A DNA stretch of 50,208 nt. It comes from an uncultured Prevotella sp. (GTDB lineage Bacteria > Bacteroidota > Bacteroidia > Bacteroidales > Bacteroidaceae). The notes under the pieces are model-generated. The model was not told the DNA's origin, ran no database searches, and was given only the letters and a program-made list of their open reading frames with translations. Location: the NCBI GenBank assembly GCA_934204655.1, contig CAKPZJ010000018.1:1-50208 (forward strand), given 5' to 3'. Below, piece by piece: positions 35,040 to 42,731 of this stretch. How positions within the stretch are numbered: position 1 is the stretch's first letter; the number at the start of each line of letters is the position of its first letter. The translations under genes and the position numbers were made by a program.

Positions 35040-35597
35040 TTATATTACTATACAAAGAAATGTACACGGCTGCCCGCCCACGGCATACATGCAGTGGAGT
35101 TCTGACGAGTCGAAGTAGATGCTGTCGCCAGCCTCAAGGGTGAGTGTCTTGTCGCCCAGGCTTATCTGGAGCGTGCCCTCCATGATGAAGTCGAACTCCT
35201 GGCCCTCGTGGCGGCTCTTGTGGTGGCGCCCGTCGCCTGGTTGGGGATCTACGGTCACCAAGAAGGGCTCTACCTGACGGCCCCTGAACCCGCTGGCCAG
35301 GCTCTGGTAGCGGTAGTCCTCGCGGCGGTCTATGCTGAGGCCCTTGCCCCGGCGGGTAACGAAGTAGCTGTTCATGCGGGGCTCCTCGCCGAAGAGCAAG
35401 ACGTCGAGCGCTATGCCGTAGCGCTTGGCTATCTTGGACAGGCGGTACACTCCTGGGTCGGCCTCGCCCTGCTCTATGCGCGCATAGTGCTCCGTACTGA
35501 TTTCGCAAAGTGCCGCTATCTCCTCGGCGGGTATGTCCAGCACCTCGCGGAGGCCCCTGAGCCGCTGGCCTATCTGCTTTAATGTTTCTTCTGCCAT
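35040..35597 (-). CDS. Xre-family regulator with C-terminal cupin domain
   Basis: The 185-residue protein has an N-terminal helix-turn-helix (about residues 8-62: IGQRLRGLREVLDIPAEEIA, ISTEHYARIEQGEADPG) and a C-terminal cupin barrel (about 105-185: HEGQEFDFIMEGTLQISLG, GDSIYFDSSELHCM). Such proteins sense a small molecule in the cupin and control nearby genes. The target is probably the acyl-CoA synthetase 14 bases downstream, possibly with proBA-argF' (inference). A TATTTTTG promoter element lies 25 bases upstream. Confidence 0.92.
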   Translation of the reverse strand: MAEETLKQIGQRLRGLREVLDIPAEEIAALCEISTEHYARIEQGEADPGVYRLSKIAKRYGIALDVLLFGEEPRMNSYFVTRRGKGLSIDRREDYRYQSLASGFRGRQVEPFLVTVDPQPGDGRHHKSRHEGQEFDFIMEGTLQISLGDKTLTLEAGDSIYFDSSELHCMYAVGGQPCTFLCIVI

Positions 35598-35621
35598 AGT
35601 TATTTATATTTCTATCATCTG

Positions 35622-35629
35622 CAAAAATA
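35622..35629 (-). promoter_or_regulatory. Promoter -7 element of the Xre-cupin operon
   Basis: On the minus strand TATTTTTG fits TAnnTTTG, 25 bases before the ATG at 35597. No convincing -33 box is seen at the expected spacing. Confidence 0.55.
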
Positions 35630-35754
35630 CTGAAAAAAGTCGACATGGTAGCGATTTGCGACCATTTTCTGCCTTTTTATTACTCGTGTGATACGGCAGA
35701 TGGCCATTTGCTTACAAAACGAAGTTTTCCTGGCTGCCGAAGTGGGCTTGGGGA

Positions 35755-36050
35755 ATGGCAAAGCCGGTCTTCGTTATGAAAAGTGAAAGGGTAAAAAGGT
35801 AAAAGGGTAAAAAGTGCTGCCTGGGTGTTGCCCTTGACAAGCCTGTGGCCATCGCAGGTAATGAAAAGACCGACCTTTAGCTTTCTAAAGACGGCTCCCA
35901 GCGCGCCAATGATGGCTCCGGGAAACGTAAAGGTCGGTCTATGTGGATTTGGGGATAATTCCAGATACCCCAAAGCGTCTCCCCACCCCTGCGCTTTTTA
36001 CCCTTTTACATTTTTACCTTTTTGTTTCTCACCCCAAGATGGCTCCCGTG
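35755..36050 (+). repeat. Dispersed repeat, copy 4
   Basis: It starts with a degenerate AAAGCCGGTCTTCG, then a purine tract of the GAAAGGGTAAAAAGGTAAAAG type (35784-35815). GAAAAGACCGACCTTTAGC (35863-35881) is followed by two 21-bp units (35887-35926), AAAGGTCGGTCT (35929-35940) and a pyrimidine tract of CTTTTTACCCTTTTAC type (35993-36030), ending CAAGATGGCTCCC. It fills most of the 464-base gap between two minus-strand genes. Confidence 0.75.
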
Positions 36051-36061
36051 GCGGTCGCGGT

Positions 36062-37123
36062 TTACAGCTCGATGCCGTCGAGCAGTTTGAGGTAAGTGGC
36101 GATGGCCTGCTCTATCTCGCTCACCCTTATGAACTCGTCGGCAGAGTGCGAGCGCGCCGAGTTGCCCGGTCCCAGCTTGAACGAAGGCCATGGCATGAGC
36201 GCCTGGTCGCTCAGCGTGGGCGACCCGAAGGGCTTCAGCCCCAACTGCAGGCACCGCTGCACCAGTGGGTGGCTCTCCGGGATGTGCGAAGACCGGAGAT
36301 GGAAGGAGCGGGCGCTCACATCCGACTGTACGTGACGGCAAACCAGCTCGTAGACCTCCTGGTTGGTGTAGTACTCGTTAGTGCGGACATCGGCAACCAT
36401 ACGGCACTCGTCGGGAACCACGTTGTGCTGCGTACCGGCACTGACTACCGTAACCTGCATGGTAGTGGGGCCGAGGAAGGGACTTACTCTGTCAAACTGG
36501 TAGTGGCGTATCCACTCCATATCGTCCATGGCCCGGTAGATGGCGTTGACCCCCTCGTTGCGGGCCGCGTGCCCGCTCTTGCCGTGAGCCACCAGGTCGA
36601 GCACCATGAGCCCCTTCTCGGCTATGGCAGGCTGCATGGCCGTAGGCTCGCCCACGATGGCCACGCTGACGGGTGGCAGCAGGGGCAGGGCGCGCCTGAT
36701 GCCGTTGACCCCCGATACCTCCTCCTCGGCCGAGGCTAAGTATATCAGGTTGTAAGCCCTCGGCCTGCTGGCCATGACGCGGAATACCTGTAGCAGCGAC
36801 ACCAGTCCGCCCCCGCAGTCGTTGCTTCCCAGACCATAGAGGGTGTCGCCCTCGAGCGTGGGGCTGTAAGGGTTGCGCGTCCAGCTGTCTACTGGTTTCA
36901 CGGTGTCTATGTGGGCGTTGAGCAGCAGGGTGGGGCGGGCGCTGTCGTAGTGCGGGGCCACCACCCAGAGGTTGTTGGCCTCGCGGCGGTACTCCAGGCC
37001 GTAACTATCCATGTACTGCGCCATCGTGTCGGCAGCCGCGTCCTCGCTGCGGCTTACCGACGGTGTGGCTATGAGAGCCCTCAGCAGAGCGAGGGCATCG
37101 GCGGTTAATTTATGTGTATCCAT
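36062..37123 (-). CDS. M20 family deacylase, ArgE-like (N-acyl-ornithine/citrulline type)
   Basis: The 353-residue metallopeptidase-fold protein has the M20 zinc ligands: His in LLNAHIDTVKPVDSW, Asp in GLGSNDCGGGL, the Glu pair in LASAEEEVSG, Glu in VGEPTAMQ and the C-terminal His in SARSHSADEFI. A dimerisation domain lies in the middle. Such enzymes include ArgE and DapE. Because an ArgF' gene lies about 5 kb away, removal of the succinyl or acetyl group from citrulline or ornithine in arginine synthesis is the best guess. A DapE-like role is the alternative. The ATG at 37123 lies about 8 bases from a TAATTTTG element, so the leader is very short. Confidence 0.85.
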   Translation of the reverse strand: MDTHKLTADALALLRALIATPSVSRSEDAAADTMAQYMDSYGLEYRREANNLWVVAPHYDSARPTLLLNAHIDTVKPVDSWTRNPYSPTLEGDTLYGLGSNDCGGGLVSLLQVFRVMASRPRAYNLIYLASAEEEVSGVNGIRRALPLLPPVSVAIVGEPTAMQPAIAEKGLMVLDLVAHGKSGHAARNEGVNAIYRAMDDMEWIRHYQFDRVSPFLGPTTMQVTVVSAGTQHNVVPDECRMVADVRTNEYYTNQEVYELVCRHVQSDVSARSFHLRSSHIPESHPLVQRCLQLGLKPFGSPTLSDQALMPWPSFKLGPGNSARSHSADEFIRVSEIEQAIATYLKLLDGIEL

Positions 37124-37131
37124 AACGGTGG

Positions 37132-37189
37132 CAAAATTAAGAAAAAACAGCAATTTATTTCGTTCTTTTATCAGAAATCTTTATCTTTG
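37132..37189. promoter_or_regulatory. Divergent promoters of the M20 deacylase and acyl-CoA ligase genes
   Basis: On the minus strand TAATTTTG (37132-37139) faces the M20 gene. On the plus strand TATCTTTG (37182-37189), with TTCG 19 bases upstream, faces the ligase gene. The 42 bases between are AT-rich. Confidence 0.65.
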
Positions 37190-37209
37190 CATAAATATAT
37201 ATAATCGTC

Positions 37210-39024
37210 ATGCGTATGCAAACCAATAGTCATCTTTCGGTGCTAATCCATGATCTTGCCAAGAAGTACGGCGGGCGCGCGGCCCTCACCTTCCAGAACT
37301 TTGGTGACAACAAGTGGAAGACCATCTCTTGGAACCAGTTCTCCCTGAGAGTTAAGCAGGTGAGTAATGCTCTCCTTAATCTGGGCGTGAAGCCTCAGGA
37401 AAACATAGCCGTATTCTCGCAGAACTGCGTGCAGTATCTCTACACCGACTTCGGTGCCTATGGCGTGCGTGCCGTGAGCATCCCCTTCTATGCCACTAAC
37501 AGCGAGCAGCAGATACTTTATGTCCTGAACGATGCTCAGGTGCGTTTCCTCTTTGTGGGCGAGCAGGAGCAGTACGACAAGGCTCTCCGCGTCTTCCACC
37601 TCTGTCCCACGCTCGAGCGCATCATCGTTTTCGACAGCAGTGTCAACGTCGACACCCACGATAACAATGCCCTGTACTTCCGCGACTTCATCCAGCTGGG
37701 CGAGGGACTGCCCCGCCAGAGCGAACTGGAGCAGCTGTGGCGTGCGGCTTCTTACGACGACATCTGCAACATCCTCTACACCAGTGGCACTACCGGCGAG
37801 AGCAAGGGTGTGGTGCTTACCTACGGCCAGTACCATGCCGCCCTGGAGGCCAATGACAAGTGTGTCTGCGTGGGCGAGGACGACCGGGTTATCGACTTCC
37901 TCCCCTTCACCCACATCTTCGAGCGCGGGTGGGCTTACCTCAGCCTCAGCGAGGGAGCTGAGCTTATCGTGAATACTTACCCTCAGCGCATACAGCAAGC
38001 TATGCGCGAGACTCACCCCACATGTATGTCGTCGGTTCCCCGCTTCTGGGAGAAAGTCTACATAGCCGTCAAGGACCGTATGGACCGTGCTGGGGCCGTC
38101 CAGCGCCGTCTCTTCGACCGTGCCCTTAGCGTCGGCCGCCGCTATAACGTCGAGTATCTCGCCCGCGGCAAGCGTCCGCCCATGGGGTTGGCGCTCGAGT
38201 ACCGCCTGTACGACCGGCTGGTACTCAGCTTGGTGCGCCGGCAGATAGGGTTGGAGCATCCCAATATCTTCCCGACGGCTGGCGCAGCCGTGTCGCCCGA
38301 GGTTGAGGAGTTTGTACACTCCATTGGCATCTGCATGATAGTGGGCTACGGGCTCACGGAGAGCCTGGCCACCGTATCGTGCGACCGCAAGGGGCAGCCC
38401 TACACCATTGGCTCGGTGGGAAGACCCATTGACAGCATACAGATTAAGATAGGCGACAACGATGAGGTGCTCCTCAAGGGTCCTACTATCACCCGCGGTT
38501 ACTACAAGCGCGACAACGCCAACGCTGAGGCCTTCGATGCCGACGGCTTCTTCCATACCGGTGACGCAGGCTATCTGAAGGATGGCGAACTGTTTCTGAA
38601 AGAACGTATAAAGGACCTCTTTAAAACCTCCAATGGTAAGTATATAGCCCCGCAGATGGTCGAGTCGACGCTGCTGGTAGACAAGTTCGTCGACCAGGTG
38701 GCCATTATCGCCGACCAGCGTAAGTTTGTGTCGGCCCTCATCGTCCCTGACTTCAGGCTGCTCGAAGAGTACGCCCGTGATAACCACATCCCCTTTGCCT
38801 CGCGCGAAGAGCTGTGTGCCAATGACCGCATCCATCAGATGATGGAAGAGCGGATACAAACCCTGCAGCAGGCTCTGGCCCACTACGAGAAGGTCAAGAG
38901 ATTTACACTGCTGCCCAAGCCGTTTACCATGGACAGCGGCGAACTTACCAATACCCTTAAACTGAAACGGCCGGTCGTCTACAAGAATTACAAAGAGACG
39001 ATCGACAAGATGTACGAAGACTAA
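37210..39024 (+). CDS. Long-chain fatty acid--CoA ligase (FadD15-like)
   Basis: The 604-residue adenylate-forming enzyme activates long-chain fatty acids with ATP and CoA. It shows NILYTSGTTGESKGVVLTYG (phosphate loop), IDFLPFTHIFERGW, FPTAGAAVSPEVEEF, MIVGYGLTESLATVS, GFFHTGDAGYLKDGEL and the hinge LKERIKDLFKTSNGKYIAPQ. The length and the LPFTHIFER motif point to the eukaryote-like long-chain branch. An ATG at 37216 is an alternative start. prfB follows after one base, so the two are probably cotranscribed. Confidence 0.93.
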   Translation: MRMQTNSHLSVLIHDLAKKYGGRAALTFQNFGDNKWKTISWNQFSLRVKQVSNALLNLGVKPQENIAVFSQNCVQYLYTDFGAYGVRAVSIPFYATNSEQQILYVLNDAQVRFLFVGEQEQYDKALRVFHLCPTLERIIVFDSSVNVDTHDNNALYFRDFIQLGEGLPRQSELEQLWRAASYDDICNILYTSGTTGESKGVVLTYGQYHAALEANDKCVCVGEDDRVIDFLPFTHIFERGWAYLSLSEGAELIVNTYPQRIQQAMRETHPTCMSSVPRFWEKVYIAVKDRMDRAGAVQRRLFDRALSVGRRYNVEYLARGKRPPMGLALEYRLYDRLVLSLVRRQIGLEHPNIFPTAGAAVSPEVEEFVHSIGICMIVGYGLTESLATVSCDRKGQPYTIGSVGRPIDSIQIKIGDNDEVLLKGPTITRGYYKRDNANAEAFDADGFFHTGDAGYLKDGELFLKERIKDLFKTSNGKYIAPQMVESTLLVDKFVDQVAIIADQRKFVSALIVPDFRLLEEYARDNHIPFASREELCANDRIHQMMEERIQTLQQALAHYEKVKRFTLLPKPFTMDSGELTNTLKLKRPVVYKNYKETIDKMYED

Positions 39025-39025
39025 A

Positions 39026-40147
39026 ATGATAACAAGCGACCAGTTGAAAGATGTTATGGAGCGCACCGACGCGCTGGCCCATTATCTTAACATCGACCAG
39101 AAGAAAGTAGAATTTGAGGAGGAACAGCTCCGTACACAGGCGCCAGACTTCTGGGATGACCCGAAGCGCGCCCAGGAGCAGATGAAGAAAGTAAAGGGCA
39201 TAGAGCGATGGCTCCGCGACTACCAGGAGGCACGGCAGTATGCCGACGAGCTGCAACTGGCTTTCGAATTCTTCCACGATGACATGGTAACCGAGGCCGA
39301 GGTGGACGCCGACTATGCCAAGGCCATCAAGGCCATCGAGGACTTGGAACTCAAGAATATGCTCCGCCAGAAGGAAGACCCCATGGACTGCGTCATGAAG
39401 ATCAACTCGGGCGCCGGAGGTACCGAGAGCCAGGACTGGGCATCCATGCTCATGCGTATGTACATGCGCTGGGCCGAGGCCCACGGCTATAAGGTGCGTG
39501 TGGCTGACCTCCAGGAGGGCGATGAGGCCGGTATCAAGAGTGTAACGATGGAGATAGAGGGCGGCGAGTATGCTTACGGCTACCTGAAGAGCGAGAACGG
39601 AGTACACCGGTTGGTCCGCGTGTCGCCATTCAATGCTCAGGGCAAGCGCATGACCAGCTTTGCCAGCGTGTTCGTCTCTCCCCTGGTCGACGACACCATC
39701 GAGGTGGTGGTAGAGCCTGCACGCCTGTCGTGGGATACGTTCCGCTCCAGCGGTGCCGGTGGTCAGAACGTTAATAAAGTGGAGTCGGGTGTGCGCCTGC
39801 GTTATCAGTACGAGGACCCCGATACCGGCGAGAAGGAAGAGATACTCATTGAGAACACTGAAACACGCGACCAGCCCAAGAACCGTGAGAACGCGCTCCG
39901 CCTCCTCAAGTCGCAGCTCTACGATCGCGCCATGAAGAAGCGCCTGGAGGCCAAGGCCAAGATTGAAGCAGGCAAGAAGAAGATAGAGTGGGGTAGCCAG
40001 ATACGCAGTTACGTCTTTGACGACCGCCGTGTCAAGGATCACCGCACCAACTACCAGACCGGCGACGTTGACGGCGTGATGGACGGTAAGATTGACGGCT
40101 TCATCAAGGCTTACTTAATGGAATTTCCCGTTACTGATGAGGAATAG
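39026..40147 (+). CDS. prfB: Peptide chain release factor 2, without programmed frameshift
   Basis: The 373-residue protein reads UAA and UGA stop codons: the SPF specificity tripeptide is in VSPFNAQGKR and the GGQ catalytic motif in SSGAGGQNVNKVESGV. RF2 genes of many bacteria contain an in-frame UGA after about 25 codons (CTT TGA C) that requires a +1 shift. Here the equivalent place reads TAT CTT AAC ATC (about 39084-39095), with no stop, so the gene is a single continuous frame. It starts one base after the acyl-CoA ligase and is followed by a small membrane protein gene. Confidence 0.96.
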   Translation: MITSDQLKDVMERTDALAHYLNIDQKKVEFEEEQLRTQAPDFWDDPKRAQEQMKKVKGIERWLRDYQEARQYADELQLAFEFFHDDMVTEAEVDADYAKAIKAIEDLELKNMLRQKEDPMDCVMKINSGAGGTESQDWASMLMRMYMRWAEAHGYKVRVADLQEGDEAGIKSVTMEIEGGEYAYGYLKSENGVHRLVRVSPFNAQGKRMTSFASVFVSPLVDDTIEVVVEPARLSWDTFRSSGAGGQNVNKVESGVRLRYQYEDPDTGEKEEILIENTETRDQPKNRENALRLLKSQLYDRAMKKRLEAKAKIEAGKKKIEWGSQIRSYVFDDRRVKDHRTNYQTGDVDGVMDGKIDGFIKAYLMEFPVTDEE

Positions 40148-40187
40148 CGATACCGCAGATAACTTTAACCTAATAAATAAGACAACT

Positions 40188-40331
40188 ATGAGCGAAAAAA
40201 GTAAAGTGCGTCGTGCCAAGGCTGCTGCCAGGCAGGAGAAAGAAGGTAAGAATGTCATCAAGTGGCTTGTGGTATGTATGGTCATACTGGCCATAGCATT
40301 TATGGCTTACTATATGGCGGTGATGGCATGA
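40188..40331 (+). CDS. Small single-span membrane protein
   Basis: The 47-residue product has a basic N-terminus (MSEKSKVRRAKAAARQEKEG) and one hydrophobic helix (about 24-45, VIKWLVVCMVILAIAFMAYY), suggesting an N-in inner-membrane protein. The stop overlaps the start of the CYTH gene (ATGA at 40328-40331), which supports real, coupled translation. I do not recognise a named family. A longer in-frame start at 40137 lies inside prfB and is less likely. Confidence 0.7.
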   Translation: MSEKSKVRRAKAAARQEKEGKNVIKWLVVCMVILAIAFMAYYMAVMA

Positions 40332-40834
40332 GTGGACAGGAGATAGAACGCAAGTTCCTGGTCCGGAAAGGCAACGCGTACCAGCGCGCTGCCTTTTCTT
40401 GTAGCCGCATCCAGCAGGGCTACATTCCCGCTGATGGTGCTACGGTGCGCGTGCGTGTCCGCGACGACCGGGCGTACCTCACCATCAAGAGCCGCTCTCA
40501 GGACGGGGGGCTGAGCCGCTACGAGTTTGAGAAAGAGATTACCCTCGACGAGGCCCACCATCTGTTGCGCCTGTGCAAGGGTGGTGTCATAGACAAGAGC
40601 CGTTACCTGGTGAAGAGTCCCGATGGCCACCACGTCTTTGAGGTCGACGAGTTCTATGGTGACAACGCCGGCTTAGTTATGGCCGAAGTGGAGCTGGCTG
40701 CTGTTGACGAGCCCTTTGCCAAACCCGACTTCGTGGCGCTCGAAGTTACTGGCGACCGCCGCTTCTACAACTCTAACCTGCTGCGTTGCCCCTTCTGTAC
40801 CTGGCGAGACACGCTGCCAGAAGAATACCGATGA
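40328..40834 (+). CDS. CYTH domain protein (inorganic triphosphatase/adenylate cyclase-like fold)
   Basis: The 168-residue protein starts with the CYTH signature EIERKFLVRKGN and continues with RIQQGYIPADGATVRVRVRD, LTIKSRS, YEFEKEIT and VFEVDEFYGDNAGLVMAEVE. The acidic and basic residues lining the triphosphate tunnel are present. Stand-alone bacterial CYTH proteins are usually triphosphatases. The ATG at 40328 overlaps the preceding small gene by four bases. The last 62 bases overlap the convergent VanZ-like gene. Confidence 0.9.
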   Translation: MSGQEIERKFLVRKGNAYQRAAFSCSRIQQGYIPADGATVRVRVRDDRAYLTIKSRSQDGGLSRYEFEKEITLDEAHHLLRLCKGGVIDKSRYLVKSPDGHHVFEVDEFYGDNAGLVMAEVELAAVDEPFAKPDFVALEVTGDRRFYNSNLLRCPFCTWRDTLPEEYR

Positions 40835-41186
40835 CCGCGCCGATGGCCACACCTATCGAGTCGGCCGCCCAGTCCATCCACTCACCGCTGCGACGGCCTC
40901 CGGTACAGTAGGCTTGTACTATCTCTATCAGACCGCCCATCAGAACCGGCACCACGATGGCCCCTACTATCGCCCGGGGCCATGCCAGCTTGTGGTAGCA
41001 CCTCAGCTGTTCGGCCCAGATAACCGCACACAGGCCCCCGTACATCACCAGGTGCGTCCACTTGTCTATCAGCCTCACATGGCTTAGCGGGGTCTCCGGA
41101 ATGGGCATCAGACAGAGCACCCAGATAACGATGACACATACCGTGGTTAACGGGTAGCGTTTAACCATAATCCATAAATTTTTCAT
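40773..41186 (-). CDS. VanZ-like membrane protein
   Basis: The 137-residue product has about four transmembrane helices with the VanZ-like features DKWTHLVMYGGLCAVIW and GGLIEIVQAYCTGGRRSGEWMDWAADSIGVAIG. The family is named after VanZ of the teicoplanin-resistance cluster, but most members have no known role. The ATG at 41186 was chosen because 41237 would precede the promoter element at 41207-41214. Its 3' end overlaps the CYTH gene on the other strand. Confidence 0.85.
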   Translation of the reverse strand: MKNLWIMVKRYPLTTVCVIVIWVLCLMPIPETPLSHVRLIDKWTHLVMYGGLCAVIWAEQLRCYHKLAWPRAIVGAIVVPVLMGGLIEIVQAYCTGGRRSGEWMDWAADSIGVAIGAVIGILLAACLARYRRGNAAG

Positions 41187-41206
41187 ATTTGCTGTCGTTT
41201 TTCTAA

Positions 41207-41234
41207 CAAAAGTAAATAAAAAATTATACTTTTG
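41207..41234. promoter_or_regulatory. Closely spaced divergent promoters (VanZ-like gene and transporter)
   Basis: TACTTTTG on the minus strand (41207-41214) and TACTTTTG on the plus strand (41227-41234) lie back to back, 12 bases apart in AT-rich DNA. The plus promoter leaves a leader of about 120 bases to the transporter ATG. The two polymerases could not bind at once. Confidence 0.6.
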
Positions 41235-41357
41235 CATTAAAATTCGTAGTTTTTATCCTAAAAAGTTTCGCAGTGGTTGTGCCTGTTCGCTTGATGATGC
41301 CCCGTGTGGGGCTTGACGACCGAGGGCCGCGGCGCGATGGCTGCCGAAAGCATAGAG

Positions 41358-42722
41358 ATGATGATGACAGAGAAAAGAGGTAACTTTGGAAGCGAGTTGG
41401 GCATGATTTTGGCCACCGCAGGCGGTGCCGTAGGCTTAGGCAACGTGTGGCGCTTCCCCTATATGGTCGGCGAGAATGGCGGAGCCGCCTTTATTTTAGT
41501 GTACTTGGCCTGTGTGCTTATATTGGGCATACCCTGTATGCTGTCCGAGCTTATTATAGGTAGGCATGGGGCTGCCAACACCTACCGCGCTTACTCCGAG
41601 GTGTCGCACGGCAGCGCCTGGAAGTACGTGGGCCTGTTAGGCGTGTTTACAGCGTTCCTTATCATGGGCTATTACGCCGTGGTGTCGGGCTGGTGCCTCC
41701 AGTACGTGTACGCCTCGCTCTTCGGCCAGCTCAGTGGCTCTCCCCAGTATGTCAGCGATTACTTCTCAGACTTTTCGAGCGACCCGCTGCGACCCGTGTT
41801 GTGGACAGTGGTCATCATATTCATAACTTACTTTGTGATAATCCATGGCATCCGGGGCGGAATAGAGAAGGTTTCTAAGCTGCTCATGCCCACCCTGTTC
41901 ATACTGCTGCTCATTATCGTGGTGGCGTCGTGCTTGCTGCCCGGGGCAGACAAGGGCGTGGAGTTCCTGTTCATGCCCGACTTCGCCAAGTTGGACAGCA
42001 ACGCTTTCTTGGGGGCTCTGGGCCAGTCGTTCTACTCCCTGAGCATCGCCATGGGCTGCATCTGCACCTACGCGTCGTACTATAAGCGGCAGACCAACCT
42101 CCTGAAGTCGGCCGTGCAGGTCTCGGTGGTCGACACCTTTGTGGCTATCCTGGCTGGACTGATGATTTTTCCCGCCGCGTTCTCCGTGGGAGTCAACCCA
42201 GGTAGCGGCCCATCCTTAGTGTTCATCACCCTGCCCAACGTGTTCAACCAGGCTTTTGCCGGGCTGCCCATCCTGGGTGGCGTGGTGTCCGTGCTGTTCT
42301 ACGCGCTGCTCTCCCTGGCCGCCGTTACCTCCCTGATATCGCTCCATGAGGTAAGTACGGCTTTCTTTTACGAAGAATGCCACGTATCGCGCCGCACGGG
42401 CGCCCTGGTAGTTACCCTGGGCAGCCTGGTGATAGGCACCTTCTGCTCCCTGTCGCTTGGCGCGGCCGACTGGATGGTCATTGGCGGCCGGTCGCTGTTC
42501 GACTGGTTCGACTTCGTTACCGGCCAGATATTCCTGCCCATCGGCGGATTTCTAACCTGTATCTTTATTGGCTGGGTAGTGCCTCGCCAGTTGGTGTACG
42601 ATGAGTTTACCAACTGGGGAACCGTGTCGCGCGGCTTCTTCACCATCTACCTGGTGGCCGTGAGGTTCGTTTGCCCGCTGGCCATCCTGGCTGTGTTCCT
42701 CCATCAACTCCATATAATCTAA
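41358..42722 (+). CDS. Sodium:neurotransmitter symporter family (NSS) transporter, first copy
   Basis: The ~454-residue protein has the LeuT fold with about 11-12 helices. TM1 contains the broken-helix substrate and sodium site GMILATAGGAVGLGNVWRFPYM; TM6 falls in FLGALGQSFYSLSIAMGCICTYAS. Bacterial NSS proteins carry amino acids with sodium. Several ATGs are possible (41337, 41358, 41361, 41364); comparison with the next gene favours 41358-41364. The second copy starts 9 bases after its stop and is clearly similar throughout, so this is a tandem duplication. Confidence 0.92.
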   Translation: MMMTEKRGNFGSELGMILATAGGAVGLGNVWRFPYMVGENGGAAFILVYLACVLILGIPCMLSELIIGRHGAANTYRAYSEVSHGSAWKYVGLLGVFTAFLIMGYYAVVSGWCLQYVYASLFGQLSGSPQYVSDYFSDFSSDPLRPVLWTVVIIFITYFVIIHGIRGGIEKVSKLLMPTLFILLLIIVVASCLLPGADKGVEFLFMPDFAKLDSNAFLGALGQSFYSLSIAMGCICTYASYYKRQTNLLKSAVQVSVVDTFVAILAGLMIFPAAFSVGVNPGSGPSLVFITLPNVFNQAFAGLPILGGVVSVLFYALLSLAAVTSLISLHEVSTAFFYEECHVSRRTGALVVTLGSLVIGTFCSLSLGAADWMVIGGRSLFDWFDFVTGQIFLPIGGFLTCIFIGWVVPRQLVYDEFTNWGTVSRGFFTIYLVAVRFVCPLAILAVFLHQLHII

Positions 42723-42731
42723 GTAATCACG

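Noticed and set aside
37243..39066. 607-codon minus-strand frame opposite the acyl-CoA ligase gene
   Set aside because: The plus strand encodes a complete ligase with all motifs. The antisense frame has no domain and would overlap prfB.
39084..39095. Possible programmed frameshift site in prfB
   Set aside because: The site reads TAT CTT AAC ATC with no stop codon, so no shift is needed.
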